DNA from: an uncultured Lachnospiraceae bacterium
Lineage (GTDB): Bacteria > Bacillota_A > Clostridia > Lachnospirales > Lachnospiraceae
DNA length: 6,840 nt
NCBI GenBank assembly: GCA_902773195.1
Contig: CACYDL010000160.1
Span: forward strand, 1 to 6,840
Direction: 5' to 3'
Positions within the stretch are counted from its first letter, which is position 1. Each line of letters begins with the position of its first letter. The notes beneath the pieces were generated by a model. That model was given only the letters and a program-made list of their open reading frames with translations. It was not told where the DNA came from and did no database searches. Positions 1 to 6,451 of this stretch are shown here, in pieces. The position numbers and the translations under genes were made by a program.

Positions 1-535
1 CGCACTTCTCATCCAGCGGATCCGAACGGCCGATCTGAGCATCGCTGCCCATGACGCCCTGGATGTGGATGATGTTGTAGCTGTCAAGTCCGAGGCCTTC
101 CAGCCATGCGACGGCTGTCTCGCCTTCCTGGCGCATATCGGAGACGACGGCCGCCGTGTAGAGGCTCTCGTCGCAGTCGATCATACGGTCGAAGAGGAAC
201 ACGCCGATGCCGTTCTCCTGAGCGGAGGTAAGGACCTCATCCCAGCCCGTGGTCTCAGCCGCGGAGATCAGAAGGTAATCAACGCCGTCCGTGATGAAGC
301 CCTGGGCGGCCGCAAGCTGCTCGTCATTCTTCAGGCTGTAATAGGTCTTTGCGTCGTATCCGTTCTCTTCCGTGAATACGCTCTCGAAATCCTTTACATT
401 CGCTTCGCGGTAGCCGGACTCTGAGGGCGGGTTGTTGACGATACCGACCTTGATCAGATCATCGGCTCCCACGGAAGCCATCATGCAAGCGCTTACAGCC
501 AGTGCAGCCATTGAAAGAGCAAACAGTTTTTTCAT
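1..535 (-). CDS. Sugar ABC transporter substrate-binding protein, N-terminal part (runs off left edge)
   Basis: This is a type I periplasmic-binding-fold protein that would capture a sugar outside the membrane and hand it to an ABC permease. About 178 residues are visible; the C-terminal half lies outside the window. Residues 1-24 form an export signal (MKKLFALSMAALAV core). VSAC at 14-17 fits a lipobox, so C17 could be lipidated, but cleavage after SVGA (residue 24) is also possible. The mature part has the first beta strand IKVGIVNN, then GWDEVL, a GIGVFLFDR strand and LYTAAVVSD. These line up with the YtfQ-like lipoprotein at 3518-4492 (GWDNVL, GIPVVLVDR, LYKSMIGAD), so the two are homologous but clearly diverged. 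I chose ATG 535 because the AGGAGG at 545-550 sits 9 nt away; the in-frame ATG at 541 is only 3 nt from it. Its position after the regulator gene and a dedicated promoter suggests it opens the controlled transporter operon. Ligand unknown. Confidence 0.88.
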   Translation of the reverse strand, partial: MKKLFALSMAALAVSACMMASVGADDLIKVGIVNNPPSESGYREANVKDFESVFTEENGYDAKTYYSLKNDEQLAAAQGFITDGVDYLLISAAETTGWDEVLTSAQENGIGVFLFDRMIDCDESLYTAAVVSDMRQEGETAVAWLEGLGLDSYNIIHIQGVMGSDAQIGRSDPLDEKC

Positions 536-544
536 GAACATTTT

Positions 545-550
545 CCTCCT
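545..550 (-). promoter_or_regulatory. Ribosome binding site of the left-edge sugar-binding protein
   Basis: A full AGGAGG lies on the minus strand. Spacing is 9 nt to ATG 535 but 3 nt to ATG 541, which decides the start in favour of 535. The strong site fits a highly translated binding protein. Confidence 0.8.
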
Positions 551-588
551 TTTTACCATAAATGGCAGGTGTTCAAATTGCTGTCTAC

Positions 589-617
589 ACTATACTGCGG
601 ACCGGCCTGCGGGAAAA
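589..617 (-). promoter_or_regulatory. Putative regulated promoter for the sugar-binding protein operon
   Basis: On the minus strand, TATAGT (589-594) is a good sigma-A -10 element. At the ideal 17-nt spacing lies TTTTCC (612-617), a poor match to TTGACA. A good -10 with a weak -35 is typical of activator-dependent promoters, which fits the adjacent AraC-type response regulator. Transcription would start near 582, leaving a leader of about 45 nt that carries the AGGAGG. The boxes are seen directly; dependence on the regulator is inferred. Confidence 0.55.
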
Positions 618-636
618 TAGAGGCGGCTATCCTCCG

Positions 637-694
637 GGTTGAAATTTGTTTTCAGTTTTCCGCCGCGGGAACGAAACCGGTTGAAAATGATTTT
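637..694. repeat. 16-bp imperfect direct repeat, candidate regulator binding sites
   Basis: GGTTGAAATTTGTTTT (637-652) and GGTTGAAAATGATTTT (679-694) agree at 13 of 16 positions, including an exact GGTTGAAA core. The offset is 42 bp, about four helical turns, so both would face the same side of DNA. The near copy lies about 20 bp upstream of the -35 box (roughly -55 to -70). The far copy overlaps the stop codon of the response regulator. Direct-repeat operators upstream of the -35 are usual for AraC-type activators; use by the neighbouring regulator is inference. Confidence 0.4.
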
Positions 695-1952
695 ATCCGG
701 GTTTGTTTTGATTCTGCTGGCGGTATTCGCCGGGGGTCATGCCGGTATTTTTCTTGAACAGATAGCTGAAATAGTGGGAGTCGTTGTACCCCACCTGCTC
801 AGCGATCCGGTACGTGTGCTGATCGGTCTCCCTGAGCAGGGCCTTGGCCTTCTCCAGCCGGAGCCAGGTCAGGTACTCGGTGAACGTGCTGCCGCACTCC
901 TGGGCAAAGACCGTCGAGAAACGGCTGTTGCTCATGCCCACCGCCCCGGCCACGTCCTGCAGCATCAGGCTGCTCTCCATGAAATGCTCCGACAGGTAGA
1001 GCCTCGCCCGGGCGGCCGTCACGGCGGCGCCCCGCTCCCCGGAGCCCTCGTTGAACTCGCGCACGCCGACGATGACCGGCCCCCGTCTGTCCCGGTCCGT
1101 CAGCACATGGCGGATGTGCCTGGCCCTCTTCAGGCTGTCCAGGATCCGCTCCGGCGCGTCCACGATCTCGCCGATGCTGATGCGGATATCCGACGCCCCG
1201 CCGCGCTCCAGCTCCGTCAGCATGGAGGCCGCGAAGGCGTAGGCGCGCTCCTCCGTGTCCTGTTCGTTGTCGCCCAGCACCAGGTATCTTCCCCCGGTCC
1301 GGCAGGGCGACGCGTGGACGATCCCGCTGCTGCTCTCCACCAGGTCCAGAAGGCCGGCATAGCTTTCCTGCACCGGCTCATAGGCGGCGTCGATCACCGC
1401 GTAACGGGGCGCCGCGATATTGATCCCCATGCCCCGGAGCTGTTCCACGATCCCCCTGGCGTCCTGCTCGCTGGTGTCCTCGGAATAGAGGGCGCCGAGC
1501 AGCTTCTCTCTCAGAAACGCCTGGTTCGTCATGCCGCCCGGACGGAGGCCGGCGCCCCGCTCCCGCTCCGCCTGCTCGCGCCTCATGATCTCGCTCACCC
1601 GGTCCAGCGCCTGCTTGAGCTCCTCCGACGTGACCGGCTTGAGAATGTACTCCTTTACGCCCAGCTGCAGCCCCGTCCTCGCGTACTCAAACTCGTCGTA
1701 TCCGCTGAGAATGATGATGCCGATCCAGGGCATCTGGCTGCGCACGATGCGGCTCAGCTCCACCCCGTCCATGAAGGGCATGCGGATATCGGTGATGAGG
1801 ATGTCCGGCCTCGTGTCCCGGATCATCGGGAGGGCCATCTCCCCGTCGGGAGCCTCCCCCACCAGGGTATATTCGGTCTCCTCCCACGGAAAGGAAGTAC
1901 GGATTCCCTCCCGGATCACAATCTCATCATCAACCAGGAATACCCTCATCAT
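693..1952 (-). CDS. YesN-type response regulator with AraC-family DNA-binding domain
   Basis: This is a cytoplasmic transcription factor of 419 residues, a normal length for YesN-type regulators. Residues 3-120 are a receiver domain: acidic pair D8/D9, phospho-acceptor D55 in ILITDIRMP, S83 in IILSGYDEF and K105 in YILKP. A variable middle region (about 140-300) precedes an AraC-type double helix-turn-helix (about 314-412). The first recognition unit is around LQDVAGAVGMSNSRFSTVF and the second is the family signature IAEQVGYNDSHYFSYLFKK. The start at ATG 1952 has GGAGG (1962-1966) 9 nt upstream, inside the kinase gene. The 23-nt overlap with the kinase implies coupled translation and makes the two a cognate pair. 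It ends 158 bp before the left sugar-binding protein gene, its most likely target. No intrinsic terminator is visible after it. Confidence 0.96.
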   Translation of the reverse strand: MMRVFLVDDEIVIREGIRTSFPWEETEYTLVGEAPDGEMALPMIRDTRPDILITDIRMPFMDGVELSRIVRSQMPWIGIIILSGYDEFEYARTGLQLGVKEYILKPVTSEELKQALDRVSEIMRREQAERERGAGLRPGGMTNQAFLREKLLGALYSEDTSEQDARGIVEQLRGMGINIAAPRYAVIDAAYEPVQESYAGLLDLVESSSGIVHASPCRTGGRYLVLGDNEQDTEERAYAFAASMLTELERGGASDIRISIGEIVDAPERILDSLKRARHIRHVLTDRDRRGPVIVGVREFNEGSGERGAAVTAARARLYLSEHFMESSLMLQDVAGAVGMSNSRFSTVFAQECGSTFTEYLTWLRLEKAKALLRETDQHTYRIAEQVGYNDSHYFSYLFKKNTGMTPGEYRQQNQNKPG

Positions 1953-3396
1953 GTTTCAGATCCTCCGCTGTCTTGCAGGGCACCCGGAAGGAAACCTCGG
2001 TTCCTTCCGGCCCGCTTGTTATGCTGAGCCCCTCCGGCACGTTGTAATAGAGCCGGATTCTCAGGTTTACGTTTACGAGTCCGAAGCCGTTGGTGCCGGA
2101 CGTGTGGACCGGCTGCTCCGCGGCCATGTTCCTCCGGAGATTTTCCAGGGTCTCCTCGTCCATCCCCCGGCCGGTGTCCCGGACGGTGAAGATCAGGTCC
2201 TCGCCCTCCCTTCGGCCGGCCACCCGGATCATTCCGCCGCCCCGCTTGTACTTGATGCCGTGATAGAGGGCGTTCTCCACCAGCGGCTGGAGCAGCAGCT
2301 TCAGGATGTAATATGACCCGATCTCGTCGGGTATGTCGATCTCATAGGTCAGGATGTCCCGGTAGCGGGTTCTCTGGATGCTCAGGTAGCCGGCGATGTG
2401 CTTCTTCTCCTGGCTGATGGAGATCCAGTCCGCGCCGGAGGAAAGACTGATCCGGAAGAAGTCGCTCAGAGCCCTCGTCAGACGGATGACCTCTTCCTCG
2501 TCTCCCGCCTCCGCCTTCCAGACGATGGCGTCCAGCGTATTGTACAGGAAATGGGGATTGATCTGGGCCTGCAGGGTCCGAAGCTCCGCCTTTCTCAGAT
2601 TTCGCTCGTCGATCTTGCGCTGACGCATCATGTCCTCGAGATCGTCCGCCATCATATTGACCTGGCCTGTCAGATTCCACAGCTCCGCGACCTGGGTCAC
2701 GGGCAGGCGGGCGCTCATGTCCCCCTTGGCCAGCTGGGTCGTGACGCTCTCCAGCTTCTCGATGGGCTCCCGGATGAAACGGGCGGTCCGCCTCGTGAAG
2801 CGGCGGGTCAGCATCACGGCGGCCGCCAGCAGAAGCAGCTCCAGCACCGCGGCCGTCAGCATCACCCTGCCGAAGGAGTGGCTCATCACGGCCGCCTCGC
2901 TGATCTCCTCCGTGATGTAATCGTTCAGCATGGTGACCACGAGATCCGCCACGTCGCGGATCTCGGCAAGGATTCCTTCGTTTTCGACCACCGGCGTCCC
3001 CGCGCCGATATTTTCCCGGATGCGGTCCACGTACTGGGCCAGAGTGTCCATGGTCCTCCCGGCGACGATCAGCTCCAGGCGGTTCTTCTCGCCCGTCCTG
3101 GCCACGACGGATCCGATGGTCTCCTCCACCGAGGCGAGCGTCTCGTCGAGGCCGCTCTCCTCCAGCGGCTCCCGGCCGGATACCACGCTCCACACCGTCT
3201 CCGGGATCTGTTCCCCGATCACCGGCTTCAGATCGGCGATGGTTCCCATCCGCTCGATGGTGTTGTAGTACTGCCCGGAAATAAAGAGCATCAGGACCAG
3301 GGACACGATCACCGGCGTCCCCAGCAGAATCATCATCTGCCAGTTCATGCTGTTGATGCGCCCGACGATACTCTTTTTTGTACGGTTCTCGGTCAT
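1930..3396 (-). CDS. YesM-type membrane sensor histidine kinase
   Basis: A 488-residue inner-membrane kinase that autophosphorylates on histidine and passes the phosphate to the overlapping response regulator. TM1 is about residues 20-41. An extracytoplasmic sensor of roughly 130 residues (about 43-175) follows and looks mostly helical. TM2 is about 177-196 and a HAMP linker about 198-255 (PIEKLESVTTQLAKGDMSAR). The His_kinase domain begins at LQAQINPHFLYNTLD with H282 as predicted phosphosite. The ATPase part has N box LVENALYHG (N375), G1 VRDTGRGM (D407) and G2 NGFGLVNV. I chose ATG 3396 because GGGGG (3404-3408) lies 7 nt upstream; the later in-frame ATG at codon 17 has no such site. The sensor shows no obvious small-molecule pocket motif, so signalling through the sugar-binding lipoprotein encoded just upstream is plausible. 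The ligand is not deducible. Confidence 0.96.
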   Translation of the reverse strand: MTENRTKKSIVGRINSMNWQMMILLGTPVIVSLVLMLFISGQYYNTIERMGTIADLKPVIGEQIPETVWSVVSGREPLEESGLDETLASVEETIGSVVARTGEKNRLELIVAGRTMDTLAQYVDRIRENIGAGTPVVENEGILAEIRDVADLVVTMLNDYITEEISEAAVMSHSFGRVMLTAAVLELLLLAAAVMLTRRFTRRTARFIREPIEKLESVTTQLAKGDMSARLPVTQVAELWNLTGQVNMMADDLEDMMRQRKIDERNLRKAELRTLQAQINPHFLYNTLDAIVWKAEAGDEEEVIRLTRALSDFFRISLSSGADWISISQEKKHIAGYLSIQRTRYRDILTYEIDIPDEIGSYYILKLLLQPLVENALYHGIKYKRGGGMIRVAGRREGEDLIFTVRDTGRGMDEETLENLRRNMAAEQPVHTSGTNGFGLVNVNLRIRLYYNVPEGLSITSGPEGTEVSFRVPCKTAEDLKHDEGIPG

Positions 3397-3405
3397 TCCT
3401 CATCC

Positions 3406-3507
3406 CCCGCGCCGCCGCTTCGGCAGGACACTTTCTTCACGCCGCCGCTGCTCTCCCAAGGCGCTTCCCCGGAGCATTTTTCCCGCGCCGCCGCTTTGGC
3501 AGGACAC
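3406..3507. repeat. Near-perfect 26-bp direct repeat in the lipoprotein-kinase gap
   Basis: The 26-bp segments 3406-3431 and 3482-3507 differ at one position only (C at 3421 versus T at 3497). Both begin CCCGCGCCGCCGCTT and end GGCAGGACAC on the plus strand. They are offset by 76 bp and together fill most of the 121-bp gap between the lipoprotein stop and the kinase start. A shorter partial match, GCCGCCGCTG, lies at 3441-3450. The left copy runs into the kinase ribosome binding site. The core can form only a small hairpin (GCCG-CTT-CGGC, weaker in the other copy). Function unknown. Confidence 0.85.
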
Positions 3508-3517
3508 AGCCCGCGGA

Positions 3518-4492
3518 TCAGTACCCGCGGGGCTCCAGGCCGCTCAGATCATCATAGTCGCAGAAGGACCGCTCCTCCGGATGCGTCACCCGCTCGACCT
3601 CCTCCCCCTGCTTCAGTTTCAGGGCGGTCTCCATCAGGATGGAGCCCAGCATGGGCGTGCACTCGACGATGCAGTTGATCCTTCCCTCTTTCAGGATGTC
3701 GATGGCCTCCTGGCCGCCGTCGATGGAAATGATGACCATATCCCGGCCGGGCTCGTAACCCGCCTCCTCGATCCGGGGCAGCGCCCCCATGGTCATCTCG
3801 TCGTTGTGGCTGTAGATCACGTCGATGGAATCCCCGTAGGTCTCGAGGAGATAATCCATGCATTCCGCCCCGCGGCTTCTCAGGAAATCCCCGCTGACGC
3901 TCTCCAGGAGATTCATCCGTTCATCCCCTTCGATCGTATCGAAGAAGCCCTCGTGCCGCTGCTTCATGGGCGTGGAGTCCTCCGTGCCGGTGATCTCCAC
4001 GATGTTGAGCCGGTCCTTCCCCAGGTCGTCGGCCTTTCTCAGCAGGTACTCCGCGGCCATCACGCCCTCATGGTAGAAGTCGGCCCCGATCATGCTCTTA
4101 TAGAGCGTCTCGTCCCCGGTCCGGATCGTGCGGTCCACCAGCACCACCGGGATGCCGGCGTCCCGGGCCTCCTTCAGCACATTGTCCCAGCCTTCCTCCA
4201 CGATCGGGGAGAACGCGATCACGTCGACGCGGTACGCGATGAAGCGGCGTATCGCGGCGATCTGGTTCTCCTGCTTCTGGTTGGCGTTCTCCATCATCAG
4301 GCTGATGCCGTATTCCTCGGCCTTTTCCTCGATATCCCTGGTATTTCCGATGCGGAAGGAGCTCTCGCTGCCCAGCTGGCTGAAGCCGAGGAGCAGCTTG
4401 GGATCCTCCGTCTTCTTCTCCCGGGCGCACCCGGCCGTCAGCAGAACGGCCGCGAGGAGCATCAGGCCGCGGGCCAAAAGATTTCTTTTCAT
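3518..4492 (-). CDS. YtfQ-like sugar-binding lipoprotein, probable sensor partner
   Basis: A 324-residue type I binding-fold protein. Residues 1-21 are a lipoprotein signal ending in lipobox LTAG-C, with C22 as the predicted lipid anchor, so it would sit on the outer face of the membrane. The body resembles the galactofuranose-binding protein YtfQ: GFSQLGSESSFR at the first strand, NQKQENQIAAIRRFIA, GWDNVLKEA, GIPVVLVDRTI, SGDFLRSRGAECMDYLL, VIYSHNDEMTMGA and IISIDGGQEAI. No transporter genes follow it. Instead a sensor kinase and regulator do, which suggests a signalling rather than transport role, as in the XylFII-LytS system of Clostridium beijerinckii. ATG 4492 is preferred to the adjacent GTG 4495 because AAGGA (4500-4504) is 7 nt from the ATG but 4 nt from the GTG. 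The ligand could be a furanose, pentose or hexose; similarity alone does not settle it. Confidence 0.93.
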   Translation of the reverse strand: MKRNLLARGLMLLAAVLLTAGCAREKKTEDPKLLLGFSQLGSESSFRIGNTRDIEEKAEEYGISLMMENANQKQENQIAAIRRFIAYRVDVIAFSPIVEEGWDNVLKEARDAGIPVVLVDRTIRTGDETLYKSMIGADFYHEGVMAAEYLLRKADDLGKDRLNIVEITGTEDSTPMKQRHEGFFDTIEGDERMNLLESVSGDFLRSRGAECMDYLLETYGDSIDVIYSHNDEMTMGALPRIEEAGYEPGRDMVIISIDGGQEAIDILKEGRINCIVECTPMLGSILMETALKLKQGEEVERVTHPEERSFCDYDDLSGLEPRGY

Positions 4493-4499
4493 CACAACA

Positions 4500-4504
4500 T
4501 CCTT
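4500..4504 (-). promoter_or_regulatory. Ribosome binding site deciding the lipoprotein start
   Basis: AAGGA on the minus strand is 7 nt from ATG 4492 and 4 nt from the adjoining GTG 4495, which favours the ATG. The gap up to the amidase stop (4493-4573) shows no convincing promoter or terminator. It does hold two copies of CGCGAAGAC (4517-4525 and 4561-4569, plus strand). Confidence 0.6.
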
Positions 4505-4573
4505 TCGAGACGTTTACGCGAAGACTTTGAGATATCCGTGCATCGATTCCGGGACGCCCGCGCGAAGACCCCG

Positions 4574-5446
4574 TCACGGCTTTCCCAGCTCTTCCACGTA
4601 CCGGTCGTACCGCTTCGCGATGGCTTTCTTCATGGCCTCCCATTCATCGGGATGTTTCACATAGTAGATCGGGCATTCCTTCTCCGTCACGTCGTAGTGC
4701 CGGATGACGTGATCCGGCGAGATCTGAAAGACGAGGCAGAGCCAGGCGCAAAGATCGACGACGGAGCGGTAGGTTTCCTCCGTGAACTCGCCCGTGTCGT
4801 CCGGATGACAGCACTCGATGGAGAGCGTATCGTGATTTCTGTGGTTGGAGGCGTAGGCCACCTCCCCCAGCGGGACGCACTGGACGATCTCCCCGTCCAG
4901 GCCGATCACAAAGTGGCTGCTCACCGAGCGCCCCGAGCCGTCCTTCAGGCTCTCAAAATAATCCCGGTTCTGCATCGCCGTGGAGCCGGGCTCGTCGACG
5001 TAGTGGACGACGATGTCGTTGACCTCGTCGATATCGGTCTGGGGACGGGAATACTCGTTCGGCGTGAGCAGCTGCACATTGCGTTCCGGGCACCCCTTCC
5101 AGAAATTTTTGTCCAGATAGTAGCGGTCCAGGGGCGTATCCCAGCGGACAGCTTCGGCGGCGGATTCGACGGGCGTGGCGGTGACCGCCCCGGCGGCGCT
5201 CTCCGCGGACACGGAGACGGACGCCGGGTTCTCCCGGCTCTCCTCCCGGGAAGCCAGCCCGTCCTCCCGAACGGAGACGGCCCCGGCGTATCCGGCGGCG
5301 CTTTTCCCGGCGGCGCTCCGTCTCCCCGCGCGGATGCCGGCAAAGATGACGAAAACGGCAGCGACGGCTGTCAGCGTCGCGATCAGCGGAAGTTCCCTGC
5401 TTCTGCGCGCGGACGCCCGGCGGCGTCTTCTCTTCTTTCGGGCCAT
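4574..5446 (-). CDS. Membrane-anchored N-acetylmuramoyl-L-alanine amidase (Amidase_2/PGRP fold)
   Basis: A 290-residue predicted cell-wall hydrolase that cuts the lactyl amide bond between N-acetylmuramic acid and L-alanine. The N terminus is strongly basic (MARKKRRRRR) and is followed by one membrane segment at about 20-38. An Ala/Ser/Glu-rich linker (about 40-100) and the catalytic domain (about 140-285) come next. Predicted zinc ligands are H148 (DIVVHYVD), H250 (VIRHYDV) and C258. K256 lies two residues before C258, giving the same H, K at +6, C at +8 spacing as H122, K128 and C130 of T7 lysozyme. SSHFVIGLDGEIVQCVP and SIECCH are further family signatures. The basic start and single helix predict a type II anchor with the enzyme outside. 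AAGGAG (5452-5457) supports ATG 5446. It lies 122 bp behind the mechanosensitive channel gene and is probably co-transcribed with it. A signalling or wall-sensing role instead of lysis is possible but unproven. Confidence 0.93.
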   Translation of the reverse strand: MARKKRRRRRASARRSRELPLIATLTAVAAVFVIFAGIRAGRRSAAGKSAAGYAGAVSVREDGLASREESRENPASVSVSAESAAGAVTATPVESAAEAVRWDTPLDRYYLDKNFWKGCPERNVQLLTPNEYSRPQTDIDEVNDIVVHYVDEPGSTAMQNRDYFESLKDGSGRSVSSHFVIGLDGEIVQCVPLGEVAYASNHRNHDTLSIECCHPDDTGEFTEETYRSVVDLCAWLCLVFQISPDHVIRHYDVTEKECPIYYVKHPDEWEAMKKAIAKRYDRYVEELGKP

Positions 5447-5470
5447 GTCTTCTCCTTCCGTTATTCTTCA

Positions 5471-5493
5471 CCTGCCGCGGAAAAGACGGCAGG
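5471..5493 (-). other. Hairpin between channel and amidase genes
   Basis: Minus-strand CCTGCCG pairs with CGGCAGG around a 9-nt loop, giving a 7-bp GC-rich stem. No T-run follows, so it is a poor intrinsic terminator. It lies just before the amidase ribosome binding site and could affect mRNA stability or processing. Confidence 0.45.
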
Positions 5494-5517
5494 GCTCGGA
5501 TCTTTTTTCACCGCTGA

Positions 5518-5529
5518 GACGGCGCCGTC
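5518..5529. other. Perfect 12-bp palindrome GACGGCGCCGTC
   Basis: A self-complementary 12-mer lies in the 122-bp gap between the channel and amidase genes. With no central loop it suits a dimeric protein site better than an RNA hairpin. In such GC-rich DNA a chance origin is also possible, and no regulator gene is adjacent. Confidence 0.35.
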
Positions 5530-5568
5530 CGCGGGTGCGGTCTCCTCCCTTCTGCGGAAAGGACGGCG

Positions 5569-6393
5569 TCACCGCGCGGATTCTTCCTCCCGCTGCACGA
5601 CGTTGACGTACGGGTACGGGATCTCGATTCCGTTCTCCTTCAGCGCCCGGTTCACGCGCAGGTTGATGTCGGAGATCACCGTCTCCGACGGAGAGGACGG
5701 TTCGTAGTAGACGGTGGTGGTCAGCCGCAGGCTGCTCTCCTCGAAGGCCATAAAATAGACGGGCGCGTAGTCCTTTCCGTGATCCGTCTCCTTCTCCGGC
5801 CGGCTGTAGGGCGAATCGACGACGGCCTGCCGGATCACCTCCATGGCCTTCTCAACGTCCGTGTCATAGGCGACGGAGAATCGGAACATGGCGCTGCGGT
5901 AGCTCTCCATATAGCTGTAGTTCCGGATATTCATCGCATTCAGCCTGCTGTTCGGGACGATGAGCGTCTGCGTGTCCTGCAGCTGCAGCACGACGTGCCT
6001 CATGGAAATGTCTTTTACGATGCCGGCGGTCCCGTCCTCCAGCTCGATGCGGTTCCCGATCTCAAAGGGCTTGTAGATGCTGATCATCAGACCGGCCAGG
6101 ATATCCTTGATGCTGTCCTGCGCGGCGAAGATCAGGATCGCACTGGCAAAGGCCGTTCCGCCGAGCAGCGTCTTCCACACCGTCTGAAAGCCGCCGAAGG
6201 AGGAAAGCGCGACAAACAGCCCCCCCAGAAAGACCGCCGCCGTGATCAGGCGCTCGAAAAAGCGCAGATACAGCATCTTGTAGGAGCGGTAGATCTTCTT
6301 GAAAATCATTCGGTTTACGCGCATCAGAATCCACGTCACCAAGAGCGTGCCAGCGAAGACGATGATCCTGATTGTCTGATCTGTCAGCTTCAT
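5569..6393 (-). CDS. MscS-family small-conductance mechanosensitive ion channel
   Basis: A 274-residue membrane channel expected to open on membrane tension and release solutes during hypo-osmotic shock. The length is close to that of the small MscS proteins. TM1 is about 8-25, TM2 about 47-65, and the pore-lining TM3 about 78-106 (AFASAILIFAAQDSIKDI, then AGLMISIYKPFEIGNRI). The beta domain (about 111-160) carries the family motif VPNSRLNAMNIRNYS, equivalent to IPNGKI...NFS in E. coli MscS. The mixed alpha/beta C-terminal vestibule (about 168-265) ends near IPYPYVNV. ATG 6393 is supported by GGGGA (6399-6403) 5 nt upstream, and a promoter lies about 60 nt further up. It is the first gene after a terminator, so it probably starts a transcription unit with the amidase. 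Specificity (K+, glutamate or other solutes) cannot be read from the sequence. Confidence 0.95.
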   Translation of the reverse strand: MKLTDQTIRIIVFAGTLLVTWILMRVNRMIFKKIYRSYKMLYLRFFERLITAAVFLGGLFVALSSFGGFQTVWKTLLGGTAFASAILIFAAQDSIKDILAGLMISIYKPFEIGNRIELEDGTAGIVKDISMRHVVLQLQDTQTLIVPNSRLNAMNIRNYSYMESYRSAMFRFSVAYDTDVEKAMEVIRQAVVDSPYSRPEKETDHGKDYAPVYFMAFEESSLRLTTTVYYEPSSPSETVISDINLRVNRALKENGIEIPYPYVNVVQREEESAR

Positions 6394-6424
6394 GTTGTTC
6401 CCCGATCTGCCATTCGCTTGTTCC

Positions 6425-6443
6425 GCCGTTACGGAAAAACGGC
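6425..6443 (-). other. Small hairpin in the 5' leader of the channel gene
   Basis: On the minus strand GCCGTT pairs with AACGGC around a 7-nt loop, between the predicted transcription start and the ribosome binding site. It is too short to be recognised as a riboswitch and lacks a following T-run. Confidence 0.35.
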
Positions 6444-6451
6444 TTTACTTA

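Noticed and set aside
539..541. Alternative upstream ATG for the left sugar-binding protein
   Set aside because: It is only 3 nt from the AGGAGG, too close for efficient initiation, whereas ATG 535 has 9-nt spacing and starts directly with a typical MKK signal peptide.
671..710. Inverted CCGG...CCGG element as a terminator for the regulator gene
   Set aside because: The arms pair poorly between the CCGG ends, the element overlaps the stop codon, and no T-run follows on the minus strand.
639..2027. Plus-strand open frame of 462 codons
   Set aside because: It lies opposite the response regulator, whose product has complete receiver and AraC motifs. The plus-strand product is a Leu/Arg/His/Pro-rich string with no recognisable domain, as expected from an antisense frame in GC-rich DNA.
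2342..3403. Second minus-strand open frame of 353 codons overlapping the kinase gene
   Set aside because: It is a shifted frame of the kinase coding region with an Arg/Gly/Asp-rich product and no motif; the kinase frame has all expected motifs.
3400..3477. Possible 25-residue leader peptide ending 3 nt before the kinase start
   Set aside because: An ATG at 3477 opens a frame ending at 3400, which could allow translational coupling. There is no proper ribosome binding site before it, the peptide is made of repeat-derived Arg/Gly codons, and the length could arise by chance.
3347..5707. Plus-strand open frame of 786 codons spanning several genes
   Set aside because: It runs antisense through the lipoprotein, amidase and the end of the channel gene, all of which have clear family motifs. 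Its product is biased and domain-free, and no ribosome binding site supports its start.
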